Shown here: positions 1 to 6,522 of the stretch, one piece after another
Layout: each line of letters starts with the position of its first letter
Numbering within the stretch: position 1 is the first letter of the stretch
Origin: an uncultured Alphaproteobacteria bacterium
Lineage (GTDB): Bacteria; Pseudomonadota; Alphaproteobacteria; CAKMZR01
Direction of reading: 5' to 3'
Length of the DNA stretch: 16,850 nucleotides
Assembly: GCA_929200455.1 (NCBI GenBank)
Contig: CAKMZR010000015.1
Span: 1 to 16,850 of the forward strand
The notes under the pieces: model-generated
Told to the model about the DNA's origin: nothing
The model's input: the letters and a program-made list of their open reading frames with translations, nothing else
Databases searched by the model: none
Program-made: the position numbers and the translations under genes

Positions 1-373
1 CGTCCTTCTTCATAGCCTCACAGATGCCCTCTACGGACTCACCGCTTCCGGCGACATAGGATGCCATTTCCCTCCCTCAGACCCTCAGTGGAAAAATGCC
101 GACTCCTCCATCTTCCTAGAACACGCCCTCCACACGCTTTGCTCCCATCACGGCTCTCTTTCCCATATCGACATCACCCTCATCGCAGAAACGCCCAAAA
201 TCTCACCTCATGCTCTTGCCATCCGTTCATCCCTTGCGGCACTCTGCCATCTCCCCCTCGATTCCATCTCCCTCAAAGCCACAACCACCGAAGGCCTAGG
301 CTTTACAGGGAGAAAAGAGGGAATCGCTTCTCTTGCCCACGTTTCCGCTTCCTTCCTCTCTCCCAACCCATAA
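1..373 (+). CDS. ispF: 2-C-methyl-D-erythritol 2,4-cyclodiphosphate synthase domain (IspF, probably the C-terminal half of bifunctional IspDF), 5' truncated
   Basis: The reading frame whose codons begin at base 2 is open from the window edge to TAA at 371-373, giving about 123 residues. It matches the C-terminal part of IspF, which cyclises CDP-methylerythritol 2-phosphate to MEcPP, releasing CMP, in the non-mevalonate isoprenoid pathway. Visible signatures are LLHSLTDALYGL, the FPPSDPQWKNADS stretch, and the closing ATTTEGLGFTGRKEGIA motif that contacts the CDP part of the substrate. The start and any fused IspD cytidylyltransferase lie outside the window. In alphaproteobacteria IspD and IspF are often fused and sit just before pgpA and a cinA-like gene, exactly the order here, so IspDF is likely but not shown. 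The frame ends 7 bases before pgpA, suggesting an operon. With ispA in the window, this makes two isoprenoid genes within 2.3 kb. Confidence 0.9.
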   Translation, partial: VLLHSLTDALYGLTASGDIGCHFPPSDPQWKNADSSIFLEHALHTLCSHHGSLSHIDITLIAETPKISPHALAIRSSLAALCHLPLDSISLKATTTEGLGFTGRKEGIASLAHVSASFLSPNP

Positions 374-380
374 AAATCAC

Positions 381-902
381 ATGTCTCTCCACCTTTCCAT
401 CCCTCCGCTGCTCTCTTCAGCAACGTCCATCCAACGCATCGCTTTCATCTGTGCATCCCTCGGCTTTGTCGGGTGTGTCCGCCCTTGGTCCGGCACTTGG
501 GGAACCCTCGTCGCTTTCCCTTTCGCCGTCGCTGCTCTCTACTTCCTAGACCCCCTCCACTACCTCTTCCTCACATCTGCACTTCTTCCCATCGGACTCC
601 TTTCTACTCATCTCATCCTTACCCAACCCAAAGAAGACCCCCACTATGTCGTCATTGACGAAGCTCTCGGAATCTATCTCACACTCGCTTTTCTCTTGCC
701 TTTCCCTCCATCTGTTATCACCCCCCTTCTCGCTTTCGTTCTCTTTCGCCTGTTCGACGGACTCAAACCGTTTCCCGTCGGCCTCATAGACAAAAAGGTT
801 CACGGGGCTTGGGGCGTCATGATGGATGACGTCGCAGCAGCTCTCATGGCAGGAGCTATCCTCGTCCCCCTCGCCATCCTTCACGTAAACGTCTCATCAT
901 GA
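381..902 (+). CDS. pgpA: Phosphatidylglycerophosphatase A
   Basis: A 173-residue membrane protein that removes the phosphate from phosphatidylglycerophosphate to give phosphatidylglycerol. The family signatures are present in order: GTWGT near residue 40, VVIDE around residue 90 with an acidic residue needed for metal-dependent catalysis, and the C-terminal block FRLFDGLKPFPVGLID followed by GAWGVMMDDVAAA. Hydrophobic segments separate these motifs, as expected for an inner-membrane enzyme. The ATG at 381 is chosen over the in-frame ATG at 333 because the family N-terminus begins close to the SIQRIAF segment and because 333 would overlap the preceding gene. Its stop overlaps the start of the next gene as ATGA, indicating translational coupling. 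Length is normal for the family. Confidence 0.93.
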   Translation: MSLHLSIPPLLSSATSIQRIAFICASLGFVGCVRPWSGTWGTLVAFPFAVAALYFLDPLHYLFLTSALLPIGLLSTHLILTQPKEDPHYVVIDEALGIYLTLAFLLPFPPSVITPLLAFVLFRLFDGLKPFPVGLIDKKVHGAWGVMMDDVAAALMAGAILVPLAILHVNVSS

Positions 903-1399
903 CTTTCTCTCCACAAGACAACCGACTCTCATGTACCCTCCTCGCCCTTTGCCGTAAACACCGCTACACCCTCACAGGTGCAGAATCATGCACCGGCGGA
1001 CTCCTTAGTGCCCTCATCACAGCAACCCCAGGTGCTTCCGATGTCTTTTCATCCGCTTTCATCACTTACTCCTACAACGCCAAAACAAAACTTTTGGACG
1101 TTCCCTCCTCCCTACTCCAACTCAGAGGAGCCGTAGATGGTCAAGTCGCAAAGAGTATGGCCGAAAATGCACTCAAAAAAGATCATGCCCAACTCGCTTA
1201 CGCCATCACAGGCGTTGCAGGACCCAAATACTCAGAAAGACGACCCGCAGGACTCGTTTTCATTGCCACCGCCTCCACCTTCTCTCCCTCTTTCGTCCGC
1301 CCCTTCCGCTTCCACGGAAACCGTCAAGACGTCAGAATCGCCGCCGTGCGTCAAACACTCACCCTCCTCATCCAAACCATCATCAACCACGACGCATAA
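899..1399 (+). CDS. pncC: Nicotinamide-nucleotide amidohydrolase PncC (CinA C-terminal domain protein)
   Basis: A 166-residue stand-alone CinA C-terminal domain. Proteins of this family deamidate nicotinamide mononucleotide to nicotinic acid mononucleotide in the pyridine nucleotide salvage cycle, and are often annotated as competence/damage-inducible CinA. The signature ESCTGG sits at residues 29-34 and includes the proposed nucleophilic serine. The lysine-bearing segment ITYSYNAKTKLL follows at 55-66, and GVAGP at 105-109 precedes a PAGLVFIA strand. The loop after GVAGP (KYSERR) lacks the usual glycine-rich run, a mild divergence. The N-terminal MoCF-like domain of full CinA is absent, as is common in this alphaproteobacterial context. 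The start overlaps the pgpA stop by ATGA, and the 3' end overlaps the convergent ispA by 17 bases. Confidence 0.9.
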   Translation: MTFSPQDNRLSCTLLALCRKHRYTLTGAESCTGGLLSALITATPGASDVFSSAFITYSYNAKTKLLDVPSSLLQLRGAVDGQVAKSMAENALKKDHAQLAYAITGVAGPKYSERRPAGLVFIATASTFSPSFVRPFRFHGNRQDVRIAAVRQTLTLLIQTIINHDA

Positions 1400-2285
1400 T
1401 CAATATATCAGCAAAACCCAAAATCCGTTCCCGACTCTCTTCAGACCAACCCACCACAAGACCCGCCAAATCCTCACGCTTCTGTCTCAACTCCTCCCGG
1501 GGAGACTCCATAAAATCATAACACGTCACCTTGCCCTCATCTCGACCCTTACCCTTGCCCGTTTCTTCATCCTCGCCCTCCACATCCAAAATATCATCCA
1601 CCACCTGAAAAATTTCTCCCAAACACAGTCCCACCGCTCGAAGCTCTTTACAACCCTCAAGACTCACTCCCCCCACAATCCCACCGCTCTCAAGACTACA
1701 CGCCATCAGCTCTCCCGTTTTCAAACGCTGCATCCTACGCAGAGTCTCCACATCCCCAATCTCTCCCCCGACATCCATCGCTTGTCCTCCCACCATGCCC
1801 CGATAACCACAACTTCGCGCCATCACAGAGACCAAAGCCCTCGCACGAGAATCAGGCAAGGATACTCCCGACAGCACCTCAAATGCCAAAGTCAAAAGAC
1901 CATCCCCACACAAAATAGCCGTCGCCTCATCATACGCCTTGTGCACCGTAGGACGGTGGCGTCGCCAGTCATCATCGTCCATCATCGGCAAATCATCATG
2001 CACAAGCGAATAGGCATGCAACATCTCTACCGCCATCATCACATCAAGACGACCCTCTGCAACCCCCTCCCCATCAGCACGCGAAAACCTCACACCCTCA
2101 GAAACAAGAAACGCTCGAACCCTCTTGCCGCCATCGCACGCATACTTCATAGATTCCCTAAGACGACCCAACGCCCCCTCATCCGCGTCTCCAGAAAAAT
2201 AATGAGACAGGTGCTCATCTACCTCTCTTGCGACCCGCTCCAGTTCTCGAACCAGTAAAACCCTCTCTCCCTCATCACCCGTCAT
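1383..2285 (-). CDS. ispA: Farnesyl diphosphate synthase (short-chain trans-prenyltransferase)
   Basis: A 300-residue all-helical prenyl synthase that condenses isopentenyl diphosphate with DMAPP and geranyl diphosphate. The first aspartate-rich motif, HDDLPMMDDDDWRR at residues 96-109, has the two-residue-expanded DDxxxxD form typical of bacterial farnesyl synthases. The second motif, VVDDILD, is at 228-234. The substrate-binding GGKRVR is at 52-57, with Ala replacing the usual following Pro. GGQAMD (166-171) and KTGEL (189-193) are also present. The residues before the first motif (LHAYSLV) fit farnesyl product length, although geranyl or geranylgeranyl specificity cannot be excluded. The ATG at 2285 lies inside xseB, an 11-base overlap that implies coupling. 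No dxs gene follows it here, unlike in many alphaproteobacteria. Confidence 0.9.
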   Translation of the reverse strand: MTGDEGERVLLVRELERVAREVDEHLSHYFSGDADEGALGRLRESMKYACDGGKRVRAFLVSEGVRFSRADGEGVAEGRLDVMMAVEMLHAYSLVHDDLPMMDDDDWRRHRPTVHKAYDEATAILCGDGLLTLAFEVLSGVSLPDSRARALVSVMARSCGYRGMVGGQAMDVGGEIGDVETLRRMQRLKTGELMACSLESGGIVGGVSLEGCKELRAVGLCLGEIFQVVDDILDVEGEDEETGKGKGRDEGKVTCYDFMESPREELRQKREDLAGLVVGWSEESRERILGFADILIMRRG

Positions 2286-2541
2286 GCTTGCCCGCCATAC
2301 CCTCCAAGGGAACCGCCTCCAACTTACCGCCCTCCACGTCCAATCTCTCTATACGCTCCTTTGCAGACGAAAGCTTACTCTCCGCCCAACTTTTCAACAA
2401 TGAACCATACTCATACGCCCTTATCGAATCCTCAAGTGCAACATCCCCACGCTCAAGCTCCACAACCACACGCTCAAGCTCCTCCATCGCTTCCTCAAAA
2501 CTCATACCCTCCACATCCAACTTGCTCTTCACTTGTACCAT
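2275..2541 (-). CDS. xseB: Exodeoxyribonuclease VII small subunit
   Basis: An 88-residue helical protein with the XseB pattern: SFEEAMEELERVVVELERGD followed by LEDSIRAYEYG and a Lys/Glu-rich helix ending KERIERL. XseB forms coiled-coil assemblies on XseA, and the complex degrades single-stranded DNA from both ends. The large subunit gene xseA is not in the window. The ATG at 2541 directly abuts the stop codon of the uracil-DNA glycosylase gene at 2544-2542 with no spacer. The 3' end overlaps ispA by 11 bases. The xseB-ispA adjacency is a widespread bacterial arrangement, which supports both calls. Length is normal. Confidence 0.9.
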   Translation of the reverse strand: MVQVKSKLDVEGMSFEEAMEELERVVVELERGDVALEDSIRAYEYGSLLKSWAESKLSSAKERIERLDVEGGKLEAVPLEGMAGKHDG

Positions 2542-3171
2542 CTATCGCACTCCCAAATGACTCCGTACCATACCCACCACATCGTCAAACATTTCTACAC
2601 TCAATCGACCCGTCGAAATATTGTAACGCGAACAATGATAACTATCAAACATCTTCAATCCACCCACATCGTGACATGCTCCATGAGAAAATGGGTAATC
2701 TACCAGTCTCTCTCCCATCGCACGCAAAAAACTTTCATGCGATACCCGACCAAGACACAAAACCACTCCCAAACTCTTCATCCTTTCCAATAAACCTTCT
2801 AGATAATAACGACAGCGGCGAAGTTCTTCGCCCTTCGGCTTGTTCTCTGGCGGCAAACAATGTACCGCATTCGTAATACGCGTGCCTATAAGACGCAAGC
2901 CATTCTCACGCTCTTCACGATAGGTCCCTTCGGCAAACCCATGCTTTATAAGACTCGGATACAATACCCGACCCGCTCCATCTCCCGTAAAAGGAACGCC
3001 CGTTCTGTTCGCTCCACGAAGGCCAGGGGCCAAGCCCACTATCAACAACTCCGCTTCCATCCCACCAAAATCTTCCACAGGGGCGTTCAAAAAATCAGGA
3101 TGCTTCCTCGCGTTCTCCTTCCGAAACGCCACAAGACGCGGGCAAAGAACACACCCACTCACTGAAAACAT
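2542..3171 (-). CDS. Family 5 (UDGb-type) uracil-DNA glycosylase
   Basis: A 209-residue DNA repair enzyme predicted to excise uracil, and in this family often hypoxanthine or xanthine, from DNA. Family 5 features are clear: four cysteines placed to hold a 4Fe-4S cluster (C7, C10, C105, C120), motif 1 GLAPGLRGANRTG at 46-58 followed by PFTGD, the segment CLPPENKP at 105-112, and motif 2 SYHCSRYNISTGRL at 177-190. In motif 2 the usual His-Pro-Ser is His-Cys-Ser (179-181), a substitution worth noting. I place the start at the ATG at 3171, which overlaps the ccrM stop (TGATG), rather than at the TTG one codon earlier. It is the second gene of the ccrM-udg-xseB-ispA group and is probably translationally coupled to ccrM. 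Confidence 0.92.
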   Translation of the reverse strand: MFSVSGCVLCPRLVAFRKENARKHPDFLNAPVEDFGGMEAELLIVGLAPGLRGANRTGVPFTGDGAGRVLYPSLIKHGFAEGTYREERENGLRLIGTRITNAVHCLPPENKPKGEELRRCRYYLEGLLERMKSLGVVLCLGRVSHESFLRAMGERLVDYPFSHGACHDVGGLKMFDSYHCSRYNISTGRLSVEMFDDVVGMVRSHLGVR

Positions 3172-4361
3172 CAAACCTCTCCCATCCGCTCACCAAAACC
3201 CCCCAAATCCTCATCCTTCCTCACATCACAAATATGACCCTCAACCGCAACAGATTCCTTCAATTTGCTTCGCAGTTTGCTCCGCAAATCATCAATCGGT
3301 ATTGTCTTGCCATTTTCCTCGTCCACGTGCCAATAACGCCAACCATTGCAACTCGGCTTGCCTTGCACCAAGGCTCCTATCTTGTGTATAGAACCATGGT
3401 GATCCCCCATCTTTATCGAACCATCCGCTTGAACCTCCGCCTTATAACGCTTGCAATCGCTCACTATCTCCACGCCCGCACGCAACCAGCCCGTTTCCAC
3501 CAAATGTCCAAACGGTATCTGCTTCTCCTTGCGACGCGTTGGAGTCGTCGTGATCTCCGCGTCCCCAGTCGGAGGCACAATCTCCTTCAAACGCTTCTCC
3601 CCCCACTTAATATACTCTCCACTCCTATCAATACCCACATAGTGACGACCCGTCTTCTTCGCAACCGCCGCCGTCGTACCCGTTCCCACAAAGGGATCCA
3701 ATACCACATCACCGGGAAGACTCGTTCCCAAAAGTATTCGGTACAGCAATGACTCAGGCTTTTGCGTCGGGTGAACCTTATGACCATCCCCGTCCTTCAA
3801 ACGCTCTCCACCCGTGCAAAGAGGAAAATACCAATCACTCCTCATCTGAATACCCTCGTTCATACTCTTCAAGGCATCATAGTTAAACTGATAACGACTC
3901 TTCTCAGAACGTGACGCCCACAACAAAGTCTCGTGTGCATTCGTCAGGCGTCGACCCAGAAAATTAGGCATCGGATTGTTCTTCACCCACACCACATCAT
4001 TCAATATCCAATAACCCAAGTCTTGCAGGATCGAACCCAAACGGTAAATATTATGGTACGAACCCATAACCCACAGTGAACCGTCCGCCTTCAACAAACG
4101 CCTCGCCGCCTTCAACCAACGACGAGAAAACGCATCATAAGCCCCAAAACTCTCAAAACTATCCCAATCCTCATCCACACCCATAACCTTCGACGTGTCC
4201 GGACGCTCCAAAGAACCTCCCAACTGCAAATTATAAGGCGGATCCGCAAAAACTAAGTCCACACTCCCCTCAGGCATAGACTCCATCAATTCACAACAAT
4301 CTCCCTCTATCAGACGATCACCATAACAACCCAATAAATGCTCTCTCGATTCTTCGCTCAT
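3171..4361 (-). CDS. ccrM: Cell-cycle-regulated DNA adenine methyltransferase (GANTC, CcrM type)
   Basis: A 396-residue beta-class N6-adenine DNA methyltransferase. The catalytic motif DPPY is at 40-43, ahead of the S-adenosylmethionine motif DPFVGTGTT at 222-230, which is the beta-class order. HPTQKP lies at 197-202. The C-terminal region from about 275 carries the RAMA-like domain seen in CcrM (FGHLVETGWLRAG, then GSIHKIGALVQG and CNGWRYWHV), which sets it apart from other adenine methylases and supports GANTC specificity. The protein runs about 25-35 residues beyond the usual CcrM end, with a charged tail. A purine-rich AGAGGAAG lies upstream of the ATG at 4361. It heads the group with udg, xseB and ispA. 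GANTC sites occur in its leader and at codons 3-5, suggesting methylation-state feedback as in Caulobacter. Confidence 0.93.
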   Translation of the reverse strand: MSEESREHLLGCYGDRLIEGDCCELMESMPEGSVDLVFADPPYNLQLGGSLERPDTSKVMGVDEDWDSFESFGAYDAFSRRWLKAARRLLKADGSLWVMGSYHNIYRLGSILQDLGYWILNDVVWVKNNPMPNFLGRRLTNAHETLLWASRSEKSRYQFNYDALKSMNEGIQMRSDWYFPLCTGGERLKDGDGHKVHPTQKPESLLYRILLGTSLPGDVVLDPFVGTGTTAAVAKKTGRHYVGIDRSGEYIKWGEKRLKEIVPPTGDAEITTTPTRRKEKQIPFGHLVETGWLRAGVEIVSDCKRYKAEVQADGSIKMGDHHGSIHKIGALVQGKPSCNGWRYWHVDEENGKTIPIDDLRSKLRSKLKESVAVEGHICDVRKDEDLGGFGERMGEV

Positions 4362-4427
4362 TCTTATTCTTCCTCTTTCTCAAAATCTCCCTCTTAAAGA
4401 GATGCAACCTTGTACCCACCAAGAATC
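4348..4427 (-). promoter_or_regulatory. ccrM 5' region with two GANTC sites
   Basis: Two GANTC sequences, the predicted target of CcrM itself, bracket the ccrM translation start. One lies in the coding region at 4348-4352 and one in the leader at 4423-4427, about 62 bases upstream of the ATG. In Caulobacter the ccrM promoter carries GANTC sites whose methylation state affects transcription, so the placement is suggestive. I do not see a convincing -35/-10 pair in the 79-base gap, so read-through from gap remains possible. Confidence 0.35.
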
Positions 4428-4440
4428 AAAAAGGCAAGAC

Positions 4441-5466
4441 TTATCTCTTCCCCGTCACCGATCCCATATAAGACGCCACGTCCAACATCCGACAAGAAAA
4501 TCCCCACTCATTGTCATACCACGCCAGAACACGCAACATCTTGTCTCCCACCACCTTACATTCCGACAAATCAATAATAGAACTACGGGAATCCGTAATA
4601 AAATCACTCGAAACCAAGGGCTCGTCGGTCACGCCCAATATACCCTGCCACTCTTTCCTCCCAGAGGCTTCGCGCAAAGATTTTCGGACAATCTCCTCCT
4701 CCACATCCTCACGGCACTCAAAAACCACGTCCACCATCGATACATTCACCGTCGGAACCCGCACAGCCGCTCCGTCAATCTTACCCGCAAGGTGCGGCAG
4801 TACAAGACCCACCGCCCTCGCAGCTCCCGTAGAAGTCGGAATCATATTCAAAGATGCCGCACGACCGCGACGCCAGTCCTTATGGCGACCGTCCACCGTA
4901 ATTTGATCATTCGTCATCGCATGAACCGTAGTCGCAAACCCAGAACGCACGCCCCACAAATCATCCACCACCTTCACAACCGGTGCCAGACAATTCGTCG
5001 TGCAGGAACCGTTCGATACCACCTTCGACAACCTATCAAAAGAATCATGATTTACACCGTAAACTATTGTCGAATCAGCTTCTTTCGCAGGCGCAGAAAC
5101 CAAAACATACTCCGCACCAGACGACAAATGACGAGACGAACCCTCCTTGCTATTAAAAGCACCCGTACATTCAAGAACCAAATCCACTCCCAAATCTCCC
5201 CACGGCAAACGCTCAGGCTCCCGCTCAGAAAAATACGCCACCCGATGACCTTCCGATCCCAAAAATAAGCACCCATCCCCTCCAGAAATCTCTCCGGAAA
5301 AACGACCATGAACACTGTCGTACTTCACCATATGGACTGTCTGCTCCACACTCGCCGTACCATTCACCGCCACACACTCAAGACCAGAATAATAACCGCC
5401 TCCTGATGCCAATAACCTCAACACCAAGCGACCAATACGCCCACAACCATTCAATGCAACCTTCAT
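4441..5466 (-). CDS. gap: Glyceraldehyde-3-phosphate dehydrogenase, type I
   Basis: A 341-residue GAPDH that interconverts glyceraldehyde 3-phosphate and 1,3-bisphosphoglycerate. The Rossmann motif NGCGRIGR is at 6-13 (Cys in place of the usual Phe), followed by KYDSVHGRF (48-56). The catalytic cysteine is C155 in SNGSCTTNCLAP and the paired histidine is H182. PTSTGAA (210-216) and WYDNEWGF near the C-terminus are also present. The position normally holding the NAD-selecting aspartate after VAVN is Gly36, and the Leu-Pro pair that also favours NAD is Gly193-Arg194. This points to relaxed or NADP-leaning coenzyme use. Erythrose-4-phosphate dehydrogenase is the main alternative, but the overall pattern fits GAPDH better. 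The gene starts 11 bases after phaR, with GAGGGG immediately before the ATG. Confidence 0.92.
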   Translation of the reverse strand: MKVALNGCGRIGRLVLRLLASGGGYYSGLECVAVNGTASVEQTVHMVKYDSVHGRFSGEISGGDGCLFLGSEGHRVAYFSEREPERLPWGDLGVDLVLECTGAFNSKEGSSRHLSSGAEYVLVSAPAKEADSTIVYGVNHDSFDRLSKVVSNGSCTTNCLAPVVKVVDDLWGVRSGFATTVHAMTNDQITVDGRHKDWRRGRAASLNMIPTSTGAARAVGLVLPHLAGKIDGAAVRVPTVNVSMVDVVFECREDVEEEIVRKSLREASGRKEWQGILGVTDEPLVSSDFITDSRSSIIDLSECKVVGDKMLRVLAWYDNEWGFSCRMLDVASYMGSVTGKR

Positions 5467-5477
5467 CCCCTCAATAC

Positions 5478-6332
5478 CTAATCCCTTCTCCCCAAAAGAC
5501 GCTTGTGCAACCTCTGCTGTGAAACCGCTATCTTCTCACGCTCCTCATTCGAGATCGCCTTGTCAAACCCCTTCATCGAAGACCAACCCTCCCCCATCAT
5601 CATCCTCATCGAATTCCTCATCATCTCCTTGTTCATCTCGTAAACCTTGCGATTCATATTGCCCACATCCTTCAACGGATTCATAAGACTATGCGACAAA
5701 AAATTATCCGGCATGTCATCAAACAAACTGTCCAGATAATGCTCAAATCCTCGCGTGCTGTCCTCAAACGTCCGTATAGATTGTTCCAAAAAACGAGGCA
5801 AAAGAAAATGATTCACTCCGTTCCCGTAAAGACTGATCAAACTCCGCAAAAAACTCAACGGCAAAAGCGAATTCTCATCCTTACCCTCGGCATCAAGGAT
5901 AATCTGTGTCAATACCGTTCGGGTAATGTCTTCACCCGTCTTCGCCTCACGAACCACAACATCCTTACCTTGGCGAATCATTTCCGCCACATCATCGTGC
6001 ACTATGTATTCACTCAAAGTTGTGCAGTAAAGGCGACGATTCGAATACTTGCGAATCTCTATGCAATTCTCATCCTCACCACCACCTCCAGACTCCTGAG
6101 AACGAGAAGAATTCAATAACACCTTATCCTTATCTTTGCCCTTATCCTTGCCCTCACGCGATGCCTTACCCCTCTTCAAAGGACGAACCTTCTTCGTATC
6201 TTCAACCTCAACAACGCCCAAACCCTCATCCGTTCCTTTCCGACTTTTGCCCACACTCTCTTCCAACGCTTTACGAACCATCTTCTTCGACTCTACTTCT
6301 TCTTTTGTTTTATATTCCAACAACAACGGCAC
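5478..6332 (-). CDS. phaR: Polyhydroxyalkanoate synthesis regulator PhaR with a long charged N-terminal extension
   Basis: A PhaR-type DNA-binding regulator that represses phasin genes and senses polyhydroxyalkanoate granules. The N-terminal family domain is plain: IEIRKYSNRRLYCTTLSEY at 91-109, a GEDITRTVLTQII block at 133-145, then SLLPLSFLRSLISLYG. A helical region with FLEQSIRTFED and a methionine-rich stretch (MNKEMMRNSMRMMM) follows, usual for the C-terminal half. Unusually, about 90 residues rich in Lys, Glu, Ser and Gly precede the domain, whereas most family members begin close to it. The longest frame starts at GTG 6332 without a visible ribosome site. ATG at 6281, preceded by GAAGAAG, is an equally plausible start and would shorten the extension by 17 residues. 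No PHA synthase gene is in the window. It is probably co-transcribed with gap, 11 bases downstream. Confidence 0.88.
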   Translation of the reverse strand: MPLLLEYKTKEEVESKKMVRKALEESVGKSRKGTDEGLGVVEVEDTKKVRPLKRGKASREGKDKGKDKDKVLLNSSRSQESGGGGEDENCIEIRKYSNRRLYCTTLSEYIVHDDVAEMIRQGKDVVVREAKTGEDITRTVLTQIILDAEGKDENSLLPLSFLRSLISLYGNGVNHFLLPRFLEQSIRTFEDSTRGFEHYLDSLFDDMPDNFLSHSLMNPLKDVGNMNRKVYEMNKEMMRNSMRMMMGEGWSSMKGFDKAISNEEREKIAVSQQRLHKRLLGRRD

Positions 6333-6382
6333 TCAGAATACCAGATCAAATTCAATACATGCATAACTGCACGCATATCCAA

Positions 6383-6388
6383 ATTATA
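6383..6388 (-). promoter_or_regulatory. Possible -10 element for phaR-gap
   Basis: A perfect TATAAT reads on the minus strand at 6388-6383, about 50 bases upstream of the GTG start of phaR and about 100 upstream of the alternative ATG. No good -35 hexamer is visible at the usual distance. Position relative to the gene is sensible, but a lone hexamer in AT-richer intergenic DNA is weak evidence. Confidence 0.3.
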
Positions 6389-6415
6389 AGCTTCCTTCTC
6401 TTATACCCTTACCGC

Positions 6416-6445
6416 TTGATTGTTTATACTACAATCAGTTATAAT
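6416..6445 (+). promoter_or_regulatory. Predicted sigma70-type promoter of the lut operon
   Basis: TTGATT at 6416-6421 and a perfect TATAAT at 6440-6445 are separated by 18 bases, a near-consensus housekeeping promoter pointing toward lutA. Transcription would begin near 6452, leaving a leader of about 70 bases before the ATG at 6523. It is the best promoter match I see in the window. Confidence 0.6.
6417..6437. promoter_or_regulatory. Candidate operator: perfect dyad TGATTGT-N7-ACAATCA
   Basis: Two perfectly complementary 7-base arms (6417-6423 and 6431-6437) are separated by TTATACT and fall exactly between the -35 and -10 of the lut promoter. A dimeric repressor bound here would block RNA polymerase. 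Lactate operons are often controlled by FadR-type GntR repressors that recognise TnGT...ACnA half-sites; the TTGT/ACAA cores are similar, but the 7-base spacing is wider than that class normally uses. No regulator gene for it is evident nearby apart from phaR. Confidence 0.5.
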
Positions 6446-6470
6446 CTCCAAGTGACTTATTCCGTCATTT

Positions 6471-6505
6471 CGTATGTATTCCCACCACCCGTATGTACTC
6501 CCACA
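6471..6505 (+). repeat. Imperfect 16-base direct repeat in the lutA leader
   Basis: CGTATGTATTCCCACC (6471-6486) and CGTATGTACTCCCACA (6490-6505) match at 14 of 16 positions with a 19-base offset. They lie between the predicted transcription start and the lutA ATG. Each copy contains an ATG, the second being the longer in-frame lutA start at 6493. They could be tandem sites for a protein or a local duplication. Confidence 0.5.
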
Positions 6506-6522
6506 CAAACATTCTTTACTCT

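Noticed and set aside
1137..2258. A 373-codon open frame on the plus strand opposite ispA
   Set aside because: Its product is a His/Thr/Arg/Pro-rich sequence with no family resemblance, while the opposite strand encodes an intact prenyl synthase. The plus strand's C-rich composition suppresses stop codons.
2361..2876. Plus-strand open frames opposite xseB and the glycosylase
   Set aside because: Low-complexity translation (His/Pro/Ser) and full overlap with well-supported minus-strand genes.
4402..5268. A 288-codon plus-strand frame opposite gap
   Set aside because: Arg/His/Thr-rich shadow of a clear GAPDH gene; no start signal or motif.
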